Source: Thermoanaerobaculum sp.
GTDB lineage: Bacteria; Acidobacteriota; Thermoanaerobaculia; Multivoradales; UBA5704
Assembly (NCBI GenBank): GCA_021154885.1
Contig: JAJKHS010000160.1
Location: 1-64,000, forward strand
Direction: 5' to 3'
Length of the DNA: 64,000 nucleotides
Of this stretch, positions 18,074 to 27,595 are shown one piece after another. Position numbers and translations under genes: made by a program. Below the pieces are notes generated by a model. It had not been told where the DNA came from, made no database searches, and worked only from the letters and a program-made list of their open reading frames with translations. Every line of letters starts with the position of its first letter. The stretch's first letter is position 1.

Positions 18074-18873
18074 CCCCTCCAGACATCCTGTTGCGGATCA
18101 CCGACCGGCGGCGCGAGCGCATCGCCGAGACGGGCGGTGCTGACGCTGCCAACTGGGCCGAGGGCGCCCCCCGCGCACCGGCCGACAACGCCTTCCTGGC
18201 CGCCCTGCGAAAGAGGCGGCCATCGCAGTCACCCCCGGCGATCATCGCCGAGGTGAAGATGGGCTCGCCCCGCCTCGGCTCCCTGCATGGCCGGGTGGAC
18301 CCCGTCGCCCAGGCCCGGACCTACGCCGCCCATGGCGCCGCGGCCCTCTCCGTGGTGGTGGAGCCCGACTTCTTTCATGGCGGCTACGAGCTGCTGGCCG
18401 CCTGCCGCGCAGCGTCGGGCCTGCCGGCCATCGCCAAGGACTTCATCGTCGATCCCGTGCAGCTCCTCTGGGCGCGCGACGCGGGAGCGGACGCCATCCT
18501 GCTCATCGCCGCCCTCTACGAGCCGGCGGAGATGGCACGCTACGCCCGCCTCGCCCGCGGCCTCGGGCTCGTCCCCCTGGTCGAGACCCACGACGCGGCC
18601 GACGTCGCCCGGCTGGGCGGCGAGCCGTGGGAGATCGTGGGCATCAACAACCGCAATCTGCGGACGTTCGACGTCGACCTGCAGAATTCCATCGCGCTCC
18701 TGGCCGGCCTCCCCGCGGAGGCGGTGAAGGTCGCGGAGAGCGGTATCCGCGACGCGCTCGACGTGCTCCTCCTGCGCGACAGCGGCTTCGACGCCTTCCT
18801 CATCGGCGAGACGCTGCTCCTGGCGCCCGATCCCGCCGCGAAGCTCCGCGAGCTCCTGGGGCCGGAGGGTTGA
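18070..18873 (+). CDS. trpC: Indole-3-glycerol phosphate synthase
   Basis: A 267-residue (beta-alpha)8 enzyme with IIAEVKMGSPRLG (the catalytic Lys region), KDFIVDPVQL, and IVGINNRNLRTFDVD. It decarboxylates and closes CdRP to indole-glycerol phosphate. The substrate motif reads KMGSP rather than the more usual KKASP, but the Lys is kept. It is not fused to TrpF; the stop overlaps the trpF ATG (TGATG). Confidence 0.93.
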   Translation: MTPPDILLRITDRRRERIAETGGADAANWAEGAPRAPADNAFLAALRKRRPSQSPPAIIAEVKMGSPRLGSLHGRVDPVAQARTYAAHGAAALSVVVEPDFFHGGYELLAACRAASGLPAIAKDFIVDPVQLLWARDAGADAILLIAALYEPAEMARYARLARGLGLVPLVETHDAADVARLGGEPWEIVGINNRNLRTFDVDLQNSIALLAGLPAEAVKVAESGIRDALDVLLLRDSGFDAFLIGETLLLAPDPAAKLRELLGPEG

Positions 18874-19514
18874 TGCCCGTCAAGGTCAAAATCTGCGGCA
18901 TCACCTCTGCCGCCGACGCGCTGGCGGCGGTGGAATGGGGCGCCGACTACCTGGGGTTAAACTTCTACCGGGCCAGCCCGAGGTACGTGGACCCGGGACG
19001 GGCGAGCGAGATCGCCGAGGCGGTGCGCGGTCGCTCCCGGAGGGTGCCGCTGGTGGGGGTGTTCGTCAATTCCCCCCGCGCCGAGGTGGAGTCGATCGCC
19101 GGGCGCGTGGGGCTCGACCTTCTCCAGTTCCATGGCGACGAGGAGCCGGGCTTCGTGGCCCCCTTCGCCGGACGGGCGATCAAGGCCTTCCGCACCGGCG
19201 GGCTGCCGGGTCCGGACGAGCTGGCGGCCTGGGAAGCGGCCTGGGGGATCCTGATCGACGCCCCCCACGCGACGCTCTACGGCGGCACGGGCGCGGCCTG
19301 GGATTACGGCACGGTCGCGTCAGGCTTTGACCGGCGGCTGTTCCTCGCCGGCGGCCTGGGTCCCGGCAACGCGCGCCAGGCGGTCGAGCGGGTGCGGCCG
19401 TACGCCATCGACGTCTGCTCGCGGGTGGAGTCCCGCCCCGGGATCAAGGATCGCGAGCTGCTGCGACGGCTCTTTCAGGAGGTGAGGCATGGCGAGACCC
19501 AAACCCCTCCCTGA
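18873..19514 (+). CDS. trpF: Phosphoribosylanthranilate isomerase
   Basis: Encodes 213 residues with [14 protein letters not shown] (catalytic Cys), LLQFHGDE and the phosphate loops GGTGAAWDY and [10 protein letters not shown]. Its presence means the HisA part of HisAF need not be a PriA-type dual isomerase. It overlaps trpB by 26 bases, giving an alternative C-terminal tail. Confidence 0.92.
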   Translation: MPVKVKICGITSAADALAAVEWGADYLGLNFYRASPRYVDPGRASEIAEAVRGRSRRVPLVGVFVNSPRAEVESIAGRVGLDLLQFHGDEEPGFVAPFAGRAIKAFRTGGLPGPDELAAWEAAWGILIDAPHATLYGGTGAAWDYGTVASGFDRRLFLAGGLGPGNARQAVERVRPYAIDVCSRVESRPGIKDRELLRRLFQEVRHGETQTPP

Positions 19515-20757
19515 CCCGGAGGGTTACTTCGGCCCCTATGGCGGCCGCTTCGTCCCCGAGACGCTCATGGCGCCCCTGGCCGAGCTGACGCGCTTCTACG
19601 ACAAGGCCCATCGCTCCCGCGCCTTCAAGCGCGAGCTGACGGCCCTGCTCAACGACTTCGCCGGCCGCCCGACGCCGCTCTACTTCGCCGAGCGGCTGTC
19701 GGAGGAGCTGGGCGGCGCCCGCATCTTCCTCAAGCGTGAGGACCTGCTGCACACCGGCGCCCACAAGATCAACAACGCCCTCGGCCAGTGCCTGCTCACC
19801 AAGCTGATGGAGAAGGAGCGGGTGATCGCCGAGACCGGCGCCGGCCAGCACGGCGTCGCCACCGCCACCGCCGCTGCCGCCCTCGGCCTCACCTGCACCG
19901 TCTACATGGGCAGCGAGGACATGCGCCGCCAGCGCCTGAACGTCGACCGCATGCGCCTGCTGGGCGCCGAGGTGGTGCCGGTCGACGCCGGAAGCTGCAC
20001 GCTCAAGGACGCCATCAACGAGGCGATGCGCGACTGGGTGACCAACGTCCACACCACCCACTACGTGCTCGGCTCGGTGCTGGGTCCGGACCCGTTCCCC
20101 CGCATGGTGCGCGACTTTCACCGCGTCATCGGCGACGAGGCGCGCCTCCAGCTCAAGCGGCAGGCGGGCACCGAGGCGCCCGACCTGGCGGTCGCCTGCG
20201 TCGGCGGCGGCAGCAACTCGATCGGCCTCTTCACCGCCTTCCTCGCCGACCTGCGGGTGCGGATGATCGGCGTCGAGGCCGGCGGCCGGGGGCCGGCCCG
20301 TGGCGAGCACGCGGCGCGCTTCGGCGGCGGCGCCCTGGGCGTCCTCCACGGCACCCGCACCTTCGTGCTGCAGGACGAGGAGGGGCAGATCGCCACCACT
20401 CATTCCGTCTCCGCCGGCCTGGACTACCCGGCCATCGGCCCGGAGCACGTCTGGCTCCACGATGCCGGGCGGGTGCAGTACGGCTCGGCCACCGACGCCG
20501 AGGCCATCGCCGCCTTCCACCTCCTGGCCCGGACGGAGGGGATCCTCCCCGCCCTGGAGTCCGCCCATGCCATCGCCGAGGTGGTCAAGCGGGCGCCGCG
20601 GCTGTCGCGCCGGCGGATCATCCTGGTCAACCTCTCGGGGCGCGGCGACAAGGACGTCGAGTCGGTCCTCGCCTGGGACCGCGAGCACGCGGGCGACGAT
20701 GGCAACCATGGGACGGTGGAGTCTTTCGCGGCCGCGGCCGCCCGGAGGGGACGATGA
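19489..20757 (+). CDS. trpB: Tryptophan synthase beta chain
   Basis: A 422-residue PLP enzyme with [13 protein letters not shown] at the N-terminus, the PLP lysine in HTGAHKINN near residue 92, the phosphate-binding [12 protein letters not shown], and GRGDKD near the end. It condenses indole with serine; forms the alpha2-beta2 complex with TrpA. It is a TrpB1-type sequence with strong matches throughout. Confidence 0.95.
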   Translation: MARPKPLPDPEGYFGPYGGRFVPETLMAPLAELTRFYDKAHRSRAFKRELTALLNDFAGRPTPLYFAERLSEELGGARIFLKREDLLHTGAHKINNALGQCLLTKLMEKERVIAETGAGQHGVATATAAAALGLTCTVYMGSEDMRRQRLNVDRMRLLGAEVVPVDAGSCTLKDAINEAMRDWVTNVHTTHYVLGSVLGPDPFPRMVRDFHRVIGDEARLQLKRQAGTEAPDLAVACVGGGSNSIGLFTAFLADLRVRMIGVEAGGRGPARGEHAARFGGGALGVLHGTRTFVLQDEEGQIATTHSVSAGLDYPAIGPEHVWLHDAGRVQYGSATDAEAIAAFHLLARTEGILPALESAHAIAEVVKRAPRLSRRRIILVNLSGRGDKDVESVLAWDREHAGDDGNHGTVESFAAAAARRGR

Positions 20758-21575
20758 GCGCCATCGACGAGGTCTTCCAGAGCTGCGCCCGCGAGGGCCG
20801 GGCGGCCTTCATCCCATTCATCATGGCGGGCGATCCCGACCTCGGGGCCACCGCCACCCACCTCGAGGCGCTGGCCGCCGGCGGCGCGGATATCATCGAG
20901 CTGGGCGTGCCGTTCTCCGACCCCATCGCCGACGGGCCGGTGAACCAGCGCGCCGCCGTCCGCGCCCTGGCCGCCGGCACCAAGCTCTCGGCCATCCTGC
21001 AGCTCGTGGCCCGGCACCGCGACAAGCTGGGCATCCCCATCGTCCTCTTCACCTACTTCAACCCCATCCACGCCCGCGGCGTCGAGCGCTTCGCCGAGCA
21101 GGCGGCGGCTTCGGGCGTCGACGGCGTGCTCTGCGTCGACCTGCCGCCGGAGGAGGGGGAGCGGGAGCTCATCCCCGCGATGCGGGAGCAGGGGGTGGAC
21201 ACCATCTTCCTGCTCGCTCCCACCAGCACCCGCGACCGGGTCAACAAGGTGGCCGCGTGCTCCTCGGGCTTCGTCTACTACGTCTCGCGCACCGGCGTCA
21301 CGGGCGAGCGCGCGGCGCTGCCGCCGGACCTGGTGCGCGACGTCAAGAAGCTCCGCAAGCGGCTCGATCAGCCCCTGGCCGTGGGCTTCGGCCTCTCGAC
21401 CCCGGAGCAGGTGGAGGCGGTGGGGGAGATCGCCGACGGCGTGGTGGTGGGCAGCGCCCTGGTGCGGCTCATCGAGGAGAAGGGGAGCGACCCGGAGCTG
21501 CCGGCCCTCCTCGAAGACCGGGTGCGCGAGCTGGCGGCGCCGCTGCGGCCCCGCCCCGAGAGGCGGCGGGCATGA
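20754..21575 (+). CDS. trpA: Tryptophan synthase alpha chain
   Basis: Encodes 273 residues with [11 protein letters not shown], the catalytic Glu in [16 protein letters not shown], the catalytic Asp in [12 protein letters not shown] and [10 protein letters not shown]. It cleaves indole-glycerol phosphate to indole, which channels to TrpB. ATGA overlaps at both ends. Confidence 0.94.
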   Translation: MSAIDEVFQSCAREGRAAFIPFIMAGDPDLGATATHLEALAAGGADIIELGVPFSDPIADGPVNQRAAVRALAAGTKLSAILQLVARHRDKLGIPIVLFTYFNPIHARGVERFAEQAAASGVDGVLCVDLPPEEGERELIPAMREQGVDTIFLLAPTSTRDRVNKVAACSSGFVYYVSRTGVTGERAALPPDLVRDVKKLRKRLDQPLAVGFGLSTPEQVEAVGEIADGVVVGSALVRLIEEKGSDPELPALLEDRVRELAAPLRPRPERRRA

Positions 21576-22234
21576 GCGAGGAACGGGAAATCGCGGCCCT
21601 CGTCCACGGCCGCTACCTCCTCGAGGCGCCCGCCGACCCCGAGGGGTGCCCGCTGGTGGTGGGCTTCCACGGCTACGGGGAGAACGCCGACGTCCATCTG
21701 GAGCAGCTCCGCCGCCTCCCCGGCGCCGCCCGCTGGGTGCTCTGCGCCGTGCAGGCGCTCCACCCGTTCTACAACCGGGCGGGCGAGGTCATCGCGAGCT
21801 GGATGACCCGCGAGCAGCGGGAGCACGCCATTCAGGACAACCTCGGCTACGTGGCCGGCGTGGTGGCCGAGGTGAAGCGCGAGCTGCCCGTCTCGGAGCG
21901 GCTCGCCTATCTCGGCTTCTCCCAGGGGGCCGCCATGGCCTACCGCGCGGCGGCCGGCTCGGGCCACGCCTGCCAGGGCGTGGTCGTGCTGGGCGGCGAC
22001 CTGCCGCCGGAGCTGGAGCCCCGCGACCTGTCCCAGTTCCCCCCGGTCCTGCTGGGCCGCGGCTCCAGCGAGGAGTGGTACGACGCCGCCAAGATGGAGC
22101 ATGACGTCGAGCTGCTGCGCAAGAAGGGGGTGGACATCCGCCCCTGCGTCTTCCAGGGCGGCCATGAGTGGACGAACGAGTTCCGGGCCGCGGCCGGCCG
22201 GTTCCTCGAAGAGGTGTTCCGGCCGGCCTCGTAG
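21572..22234 (+). CDS. Alpha/beta hydrolase, phospholipase/carboxylesterase type
   Basis: A 220-residue serine hydrolase with LVVGFHGYGENAD (oxyanion region), the nucleophile elbow GFSQGAAMAY near residue 115 and a C-terminal GGHEW that supplies the His. It belongs to the carboxylesterase/phospholipase family. It is translationally coupled to trpA and is the last gene of the supraoperon, but no role in His or Trp synthesis is apparent. Confidence 0.8.
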   Translation: MSEEREIAALVHGRYLLEAPADPEGCPLVVGFHGYGENADVHLEQLRRLPGAARWVLCAVQALHPFYNRAGEVIASWMTREQREHAIQDNLGYVAGVVAEVKRELPVSERLAYLGFSQGAAMAYRAAAGSGHACQGVVVLGGDLPPELEPRDLSQFPPVLLGRGSSEEWYDAAKMEHDVELLRKKGVDIRPCVFQGGHEWTNEFRAAAGRFLEEVFRPAS

Positions 22235-22304
22235 GACGAGCTGGAGCCATGCCGGTGCCAGGCTCCGGGGCCCTGGACAAGAAGTTTTTACCGGCGGCGA
22301 GCGG

Positions 22305-22340
22305 GAAAAAAGAAAGGGGCGCTCGACGGGCGAGCGCCCC
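22305..22340 (-). terminator. Intrinsic terminator
   Basis: A perfect 10-bp stem GGGGCGCTCG (22316-22325) / CGAGCGCCCC (22331-22340) with a 5-base loop. On the minus strand it is followed by TTTCTTTTTT, ending the lipoprotein gene at 22377. The hairpin lies between convergent genes and may also slow transcripts from the trp side. Confidence 0.85.
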
Positions 22341-22376
22341 GGAAAGCTCTTGCGGACTTCGTCGCGACCGGGCGAC

Positions 22377-22637
22377 TTACTTGCCGGACGGCGGGGTGGT
22401 GGCGTCCGAGGTCATGGACCCCGAGCCCGAGGTCATGCCGGTATCGGTGCCCATGGCGCCGCCGGAGGACGTGTCGCTGGTGCTCGTGGAGGTGGAGGTC
22501 GAGGTCTCGACCGTGGTCTCCGAGGTGACGGCCGGAGTCTCCTCGACCGCCTCGTCCTCCTTCTTGCACCCGGCGAACGGGATCAGCAGGAAGGCCAGCA
22601 GGCACAGAAGCGAAAGGTGAATGGACAGCTTCTTCAT
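22377..22637 (-). CDS. Small Ser/Thr-rich lipoprotein
   Basis: Encodes 86 residues. Signal peptide with lipobox LIPFAGC (Cys near residue 24), then a charged KKEDE stretch and a low-complexity Ser/Thr/Gly tail including alternating ST repeats. No domain recognised; probably an extended envelope lipoprotein. SD GGGAGA lies before the ATG. Located 49 bases downstream of the BON lipoprotein, probably on the same transcript. Confidence 0.7.
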   Translation of the reverse strand: MKKLSIHLSLLCLLAFLLIPFAGCKKEDEAVEETPAVTSETTVETSTSTSTSTSDTSSGGAMGTDTGMTSGSGSMTSDATTPPSGK

Positions 22638-22686
22638 TTTGTTTCTCCCTTGTTAATGGAACTGATTTAAGACTACAGGGCGACCT

Positions 22687-23007
22687 TCAAGCCTTGTCAC
22701 CCACTTTGACCAGGTTGATGACCCTCTTGACGCCGCCGGTCTCCCGCGCAAGGCGCTCGGCCCTGGCCCGGATATCCTGACTCTTGACCCGCCCCTGGAG
22801 CGTCACGACGCCCTCGTTGGTGTCCACGTCGATGTTGAACGGATTGATGTCGCCGTCCGCCGCCAGCTTCGCCTTGACCTTGGTGGTGATGGACGCATCG
22901 TCGATCTGTTCCTTGACGGGCACGGTCGTCTTGCAAGCGCCCAAGACCAGAGCGAGCACCAGCGCCACACAGACGGCTGGCACACGCAGCAGCATGGAAT
23001 TCCTCAT
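22687..23007 (-). CDS. BON-domain lipoprotein
   Basis: A 106-residue envelope protein: signal peptide with lipobox LVLGAC, then one BON domain (DDASITTKVKAKL, INPFNIDVDTNEGVVTLQGRV). BON proteins such as OsmY/DolP bind membranes and respond to envelope stress (family knowledge). The ATG at 23007 follows GAGGAGGAGG. A sigma-54 type promoter lies ~85 bases upstream. Confidence 0.85.
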   Translation of the reverse strand: MRNSMLLRVPAVCVALVLALVLGACKTTVPVKEQIDDASITTKVKAKLAADGDINPFNIDVDTNEGVVTLQGRVKSQDIRARAERLARETGGVKRVINLVKVGDKA

Positions 23008-23089
23008 TGCATCCTCCTCCTCAATGTTCGACCTGTCGATTCGTTCGAGTCCGCGGCATTCGGTTCCACGCGTACCAGAGTCGCTCTGA

Positions 23090-23105
23090 AGCAGAATTTG
23101 TGCCA
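23090..23105 (-). promoter_or_regulatory. Sigma-54 type promoter upstream of BON lipoprotein
   Basis: On the minus strand TGGCACAAATTCTGCT has GG and GC exactly 10 bases apart, matching the -24/-12 consensus TGGCACG-N4-TTGC with two differences. Confidence 0.6.
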
Positions 23106-23222
23106 CGGTCTCCTGTTCAAGTCTCGCATTAAGTCGTCGGACGACGGGGGAGTATACAACCTCCCGTCCGGCCCCTCAAGGGGGAACCCTCGTCTCTTTC
23201 TCCGTCCATCCCCCAGGGTCCC

Positions 23223-24560
23223 CTACGGCTCCCGGTAGGTGTTGAGGCGATTGTACAAGGTCTTGAGGCTGACCCCCAAGATGTCGGCGGTCTTGCGCTT
23301 GTTGCCGCCGTGCGCATCGAGGGTGGCCATGATCAGCCGCCGCTCCACCTCCTCGATGGAGGTGCCCACCTGGAAGTTGAGGCTGCGTACGCTGCCGAAG
23401 TCGCCGCCCACCTCCCGCGGCAGGCAGCGGGGAGTGATCTCGTGGTCGGCCATGATGAACGCCCGGTGGACGACGTTCTTCAGCTCGCGCACGTTGCCCG
23501 GCCAGGAGTGGGTGCGCAGGCGGTCCAGGGAGTCCTCGGTGAAGACCTTGTCCGTGCCCTGGCGCTCGTTGAGCTGGCCCAGGAAGTAGTCGGCCAGGAG
23601 CTGCACGTCGTCGCCGCGCTCGCGCAGCGGCGGCATGTGGATCGGGAACACCTGCAACCGGTAGAGCAGGTCTTCACGCAGCTTGCCCTCGTTGACCGCC
23701 TTCTGCGGGTCGCGGTTGGTGGCGGCGATGACCCGCACGTCCACCGGCGCCGCCTGGTCGCCGCCGATGCGGACCACCTCGCCCGTCTCCAGCACCCGCA
23801 GCAGCTTGACCTGAAGCTCGATCGGCATCTCGCTGATCTCGTCGAGGAACAGGGTGCCCGTATGGGCGCGCTCGAAGTAGCCCTTGTGCCGCCGCGCCGC
23901 GCCGGTGAAGCTGCCGCGCTCGTGGCCGAAGAGCTCGCTCTCGATCAGGGTGGGGGAGATGGCGCCGCAGTTCAAAGGCAGGAACGGCGCCCTGGACCGC
24001 CGCGACAACATATGGAGCGTCTGCGCCGCGAGGTCTTTGCCGGTGCCGCTCTCGCCGACCAGGAACACCGAGGCGTCGGTGGGGGCCACCCGGTTGAGCA
24101 TCTCGTAGAGCGCCTGCATGGGTGGCGAGGCCCCCAGCAGCAGCCCCAGCCGCCCCACCTCCTGAGGCTCGGCCGTCTGCGCCTGCGCCCCCTGCGCCGC
24201 CGGCTGCACGCTGGCGACATTGGCCAGGATGCTCTTCAGCCGGCCGATGTCCAGCGGCTTGGTGAGATAGTCGCTGGCGCCCAGCCGCAGGGCCTGGACG
24301 GCGCTCTCGACGTCGGCGTGACCGGTCATCAGCACCACCTCGGTGGCGGCGCCGAGCTCAAGGTCCTTGAGCAGGTCGATGCCGCTGCCGTCGGGGAGGT
24401 AGAGATCGACCAGCGCCACGTCCGGCGTCCGGTGGCTGACCTGGGCGCGGGCGTCGCGCAGCGTGCAGGCCGTGTTGGTGGTGAAGCCCTGCCCCTCGAT
24501 CAGCTCGGCGAGTGCGGAGAGAAAATTGGGATCGTCGTCGACCGCGAGTGCGTGTGGCAT
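23223..24560 (-). CDS. NtrC-family sigma-54 dependent response regulator
   Basis: Encodes 445 residues: receiver domain (1-~120, phospho-acceptor Asp in [10 protein letters not shown]), AAA+ domain with Walker A GESGTGKD, the sigma-54 contact loop reading GSFTGA instead of GAFTGA, Walker [12 protein letters not shown], and a Fis-type HTH ending [20 protein letters not shown]. It should activate sigma-54 promoters, several of which occur in this window. It starts 7 bases after the stop of the kinase gene. Confidence 0.92.
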   Translation of the reverse strand: MPHALAVDDDPNFLSALAELIEGQGFTTNTACTLRDARAQVSHRTPDVALVDLYLPDGSGIDLLKDLELGAATEVVLMTGHADVESAVQALRLGASDYLTKPLDIGRLKSILANVASVQPAAQGAQAQTAEPQEVGRLGLLLGASPPMQALYEMLNRVAPTDASVFLVGESGTGKDLAAQTLHMLSRRSRAPFLPLNCGAISPTLIESELFGHERGSFTGAARRHKGYFERAHTGTLFLDEISEMPIELQVKLLRVLETGEVVRIGGDQAAPVDVRVIAATNRDPQKAVNEGKLREDLLYRLQVFPIHMPPLRERGDDVQLLADYFLGQLNERQGTDKVFTEDSLDRLRTHSWPGNVRELKNVVHRAFIMADHEITPRCLPREVGGDFGSVRSLNFQVGTSIEEVERRLIMATLDAHGGNKRKTADILGVSLKTLYNRLNTYREP

Positions 24561-24567
24561 GGTCTCC

Positions 24568-25746
24568 TCACTCCTTGTTCTCTGACTGCGTGGGGCCCGC
24601 GATCGTCAAGTCTACCTCATATGCCTGCGCCGGTCCCGCCGCGGAGACCCCCGCCGGCCCGGCGGCCCTCACCTCGCCGCCGTGGGCGACGAGGATCGAG
24701 CGCGCCACCCAGAGCTGGGCCACGGCGCCTTCGGACGACAGGCGGAGGTCGAACCCGGGCGCCGGCCCTGCGCTCGCGCCCTCCCCCGCGGCTCCCGCGA
24801 CCCCCGAGGATGCTGCGGCCGGGCTCTCCGGTCCCGCGACACCGTGCAGCCGCAGCCGCGCCCGGCCGTTCTGCCGCTCCAGGCCCAGGTGCAGCGTCCC
24901 CTGCTTCGGCACCCCGGCCAGCGTCGCCAGCGACAGGTGGAGGAGCGCCTGCCGCAGGAGGAAGCGATTGCCCTCGACCGGCACCGGCTCCGGCGGCAGC
25001 TCCGCCTCCACCCGCGCCTGTTGCTTGCGCGCCGGCCCCACCAGCAGCGCCGCCAGCTCCTCGGTCAGCTCCCGCAGGTCGAGCGTCTCCTGCCGGTCGC
25101 CGCGCGGCGAGATGTGGGCGAGGAAGATCTCCAGGCCGCGGTGCAGCCGCGTCAGCTCCTCCTTGAGCACGGTGACGTAGCGCAGCAGCTTGTCCCGGCT
25201 GCCCGGCTCCGCCGCCCGCCCCGAGGCGATCGTCTCCTTCAGGATCTCCAGGTTGAAGACCATGGCGTTGATCGGCGCCCGCAGGTCGTGGGCCACGGCG
25301 GGCGAGATCTGGGCGACGGACCGCATCTGCGAGGTCAGGCGCAGGTCGGTCGCCAGGCCCGCCAGGGTGCCCAGGTCCTGGACGAGGAGCACGCCGCCGC
25401 CCTCCGGATCGCGGCGCAGGTCGAAGAGCAGGTGCCGCAGGGATGCCTCGCCGGTGGTGCTGTCGTCTGCGGGCGGGGCCGGCACCGGCAGGTCGAGGGC
25501 GGCCCAGGGAGCGCCGCCGGCGGCGCCGTTCCAGCGCAGGCCGGCGCTCTCCAGCCGGGGCTTGAGCTCGGCCCACAGGCGCTCCAGCTCGAAGCCGTCC
25601 TCACACCCCAGGAGCTCCAGGGCCCGCGGGTCGGCGAAGCGCACGTTGGCGCCAGGGCCGAGGAGCACGACGCCGGGGCCGAGGGCGCCCGCGAGCTCGT
25701 CGTGGGGCGCGCCGGGGGGCGGGGTGGGGGAAGGCTCGAGGGTCAT
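24568..25746 (-). CDS. Histidine kinase-like protein with degenerate ATPase domain
   Basis: Encodes 392 residues and no transmembrane helix. A PAS-like N-terminus is followed by the dimerisation helix with phospho-acceptor His in ISPAVAHDLRAPINAM near residue 152. The C-terminal catalytic domain is poorly conserved: the N-box reads LRQALLHLSLATL without the usual Asn, and I cannot find a DxGxG box, though a G2-like end (VARSILVAHGGEV) remains. It may be a phosphatase or scaffold for the adjacent regulator rather than an active kinase (inference). Confidence 0.75.
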   Translation of the reverse strand: MTLEPSPTPPPGAPHDELAGALGPGVVLLGPGANVRFADPRALELLGCEDGFELERLWAELKPRLESAGLRWNGAAGGAPWAALDLPVPAPPADDSTTGEASLRHLLFDLRRDPEGGGVLLVQDLGTLAGLATDLRLTSQMRSVAQISPAVAHDLRAPINAMVFNLEILKETIASGRAAEPGSRDKLLRYVTVLKEELTRLHRGLEIFLAHISPRGDRQETLDLRELTEELAALLVGPARKQQARVEAELPPEPVPVEGNRFLLRQALLHLSLATLAGVPKQGTLHLGLERQNGRARLRLHGVAGPESPAAASSGVAGAAGEGASAGPAPGFDLRLSSEGAVAQLWVARSILVAHGGEVRAAGPAGVSAAGPAQAYEVDLTIAGPTQSENKE

Positions 25747-25812
25747 GATTCATTCTCCATCTGCATCTCCGCGCCGCAGCTGGGGTCTGAGGGCCCTCCA
25801 GCGCGGCGCGTA

Positions 25813-25841
25813 TTTATAGAAGGCTTGACGCTGCGACGCAA
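25813..25841 (-). promoter_or_regulatory. Sigma-70 type promoter for kinase-regulator operon
   Basis: On the minus strand TTGCGT (25836-25841), a 17-base spacer and TATAAA (25813-25818) lie about 65 bases upstream of the kinase ATG at 25746. Confidence 0.5.
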
Positions 25842-25997
25842 GGAGAGTCGTCTGTGCGACCCGGCCACGGTTGGCCCCGGCGCTCGTCAAGCCCTGCGAA
25901 ACCCGCAACCTGAGATCACAAAACAGGGTGGCGTGCTCGAGCGTCGAGAGACGTGCTGCCGGACGCGAGGCTGCGCCGAATGGTTGAAGGACCCGGG

Positions 25998-26013
25998 TGC
26001 AGGTTGTATGCCA
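25998..26013 (-). promoter_or_regulatory. Candidate sigma-54 promoter facing the kinase operon
   Basis: Minus strand TGGCATACAACCTGCA keeps GG-N10-GC. It lies ~250 bases from the kinase start in a 420-base gap (25747-26166) that otherwise holds only the promoters listed here. Two differences from consensus. Confidence 0.4.
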
Positions 26014-26038
26014 CACGCGCGTTTCTCTCTCAGGAGAC

Positions 26039-26054
26039 CGGCACGAGCAGTGCA
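26039..26054 (+). promoter_or_regulatory. Candidate sigma-54 promoter for topoisomerase IB
   Basis: CGGCACGAGCAGTGCA keeps GG-N10-GC and the CACG core. It faces the topoisomerase gene 113 bases downstream and is divergent from the site at 25998. Confidence 0.4.
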
Positions 26055-26166
26055 GTGAGGGAGACCGTTTCCTGGATGCTGGGAGCGGCCCTCCGGATCG
26101 GCCGCCACGACGCCGGCAAGACATCTCGGTAATTCTTGCAATCCACGCCGGAGGAGCCGGCAAAAG

Positions 26167-27291
26167 GTGACCATGACCGCCGCCATTCAAGCCATTGATC
26201 TCGATGAAAACGAAAACCTGGACACGGGACTGACGGTCGCCGTGTTCGTGGACCCGGTGGAGAGCGCCAGGGCCGCCGGCCTGCGCTACGTCACCGACGA
26301 CGAGCCCGGCATCCGCCGCCGCAAGAGCGGCACGGGGTTCACCTACGTCGACCCCCAGGGGAAGACGGTGAAGGACCCCAAGGTGATCGAGCGCATCAAG
26401 AAGCTGGCGATCCCGCCGGCGTGGACCGACGTCTGGATCTGCCCGCGGACCAACGGCCATCTCCAGGCCACCGGCCGCGACGCCAAGGGGCGCAAGCAGC
26501 ACCGCTATCACCCCGACTGGCGCAGCGTCCGCGACGAGACCAAGTTCGGGCGCATGATCCTCTTCGGCGAGGCGCTGCCGAAGATCCGCGAGCGGGTGGA
26601 GACGGACCTCGCGCTGCGCGGCCTGCCACGGGAGAAGGTGCTCGCCGCCGTGGTGAAGCTCCTGGAGACGACCCTGATCCGCGTCGGCAACCCGGAGTAC
26701 GTGAAGCAGAACCACTCCTTCGGCCTCACCACCCTGCGCAACCGGCACGTGGAGATCTCGGGCGCCACGCTGCGCTTCGAGTTCCGGGGCAAGAGCGGCC
26801 AGGACCACTCAGTGGAGATCCACGACCGGCGCCTGGCCCGCATCCTCAAGCAGGTGCGCGACCTGCCCGGCCAGAAGCTCTTCCAGTATCTGGACGACGA
26901 CGGCGAGCGCCAGAGCATCAGCTCGGAGGACGTCAACGACTACCTGCGGGCGACGACCGGCGAGGACTTCAGCGCCAAGGACTTCCGCACCTGGGGGGGC
27001 ACCGTCCTCGCCCTCTCGGCGCTGCTGGAGCTCGGCCCCTGCGAGACCGAGAAGGAGGCGAGCCGGGCGGTGGTGGAGGCCGTCAAGCGGGTCTCCGCCT
27101 CGCTGGGGAACCGGCCCGCCATCTGCCGCAAGTTCTACGTCCACCCGCTGGTCATCGAGTCCTACCTGGAGGGGAGCCTGACCCAGGCGCTGGAAGCCGC
27201 CGCGGACGGCCTGCCGGACGAGGAGGACCCGACGGGGCTGCGCAGACTGGAGGCGCAGGTGCTGGGGCTGTTGAAGGGGGCGAAGGGCTGA
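26167..27291 (+). CDS. DNA topoisomerase IB (poxvirus-like)
   Basis: A 374-residue type IB topoisomerase. N-terminal domain with GFTYVDPQGKTVKD and IPPAWTDVWICP; catalytic domain with GLTTLRNRHVEI, FRTWGGTVLA and the C-terminal ICRKFYVHP, whose Tyr is expected to form the 3'-phosphotyrosyl link. It relaxes supercoils of either sign without ATP. The start is GTG at 26167 or ATG at 26173. Bacterial TopIB is accessory, often found near stress genes. Confidence 0.9.
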   Translation: MTMTAAIQAIDLDENENLDTGLTVAVFVDPVESARAAGLRYVTDDEPGIRRRKSGTGFTYVDPQGKTVKDPKVIERIKKLAIPPAWTDVWICPRTNGHLQATGRDAKGRKQHRYHPDWRSVRDETKFGRMILFGEALPKIRERVETDLALRGLPREKVLAAVVKLLETTLIRVGNPEYVKQNHSFGLTTLRNRHVEISGATLRFEFRGKSGQDHSVEIHDRRLARILKQVRDLPGQKLFQYLDDDGERQSISSEDVNDYLRATTGEDFSAKDFRTWGGTVLALSALLELGPCETEKEASRAVVEAVKRVSASLGNRPAICRKFYVHPLVIESYLEGSLTQALEAAADGLPDEEDPTGLRRLEAQVLGLLKGAKG

Positions 27292-27308
27292 GCGAGCCGT
27301 CGTGAGCG

Positions 27309-27595
27309 CCCCCACCCAAGACCCTCATCACCCCGGCCCTCTTCTCCCGCCCCCTCCCAACCCCCCCATAGGCGCTAACTTTGGCCTCGATGCCTAGGGT
27401 AGGGGCGGGTCTGGACGGCAGGTTGGGGGCTCGACCCGCCCCTGGGTGGACGATCTCGTCGTTGCAGGGCGGGTCGCGCCCCCTCCCGCCCGTCCAGACC
27501 CGCCCCTACCCTAGGCTTAAAGTTAGCGCCTATGGGGGACAGGGGTGAGGGCCCCCTCTCCCGCAGGGAGAGGGGGCAAGAGATGAGAAGAGCCC
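27309..27595. repeat. Second copy of the palindromic repeat, interrupted by another element
   Basis: The left part (27315-27359) is identical over 45 bases to 11482-11526 in hisC-hisB. The right part (27539-27595) shares GACAGGGGTGAGGGCC with the right arm there, and adds the hairpin CCCCTCTCCCGCAGGGAGAGGGG. The two parts are split by a 176-bp element at 27363-27538. The DUF892 stop codon lies at its edge. Confidence 0.85.
27363..27538. mobile_element. MITE-like 176-bp element with perfect terminal inverted repeats
   Basis: The ends are perfect 20-bp inverted repeats starting CCCCCATAGGCGCTAACTTT (27363-27382 and 27519-27538). A second, perfect 27-bp inverted repeat lies inside (27392-27418 with 27490-27516). 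No coding capacity. It sits inside another palindromic repeat, which shows it inserted later. Confidence 0.75.
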
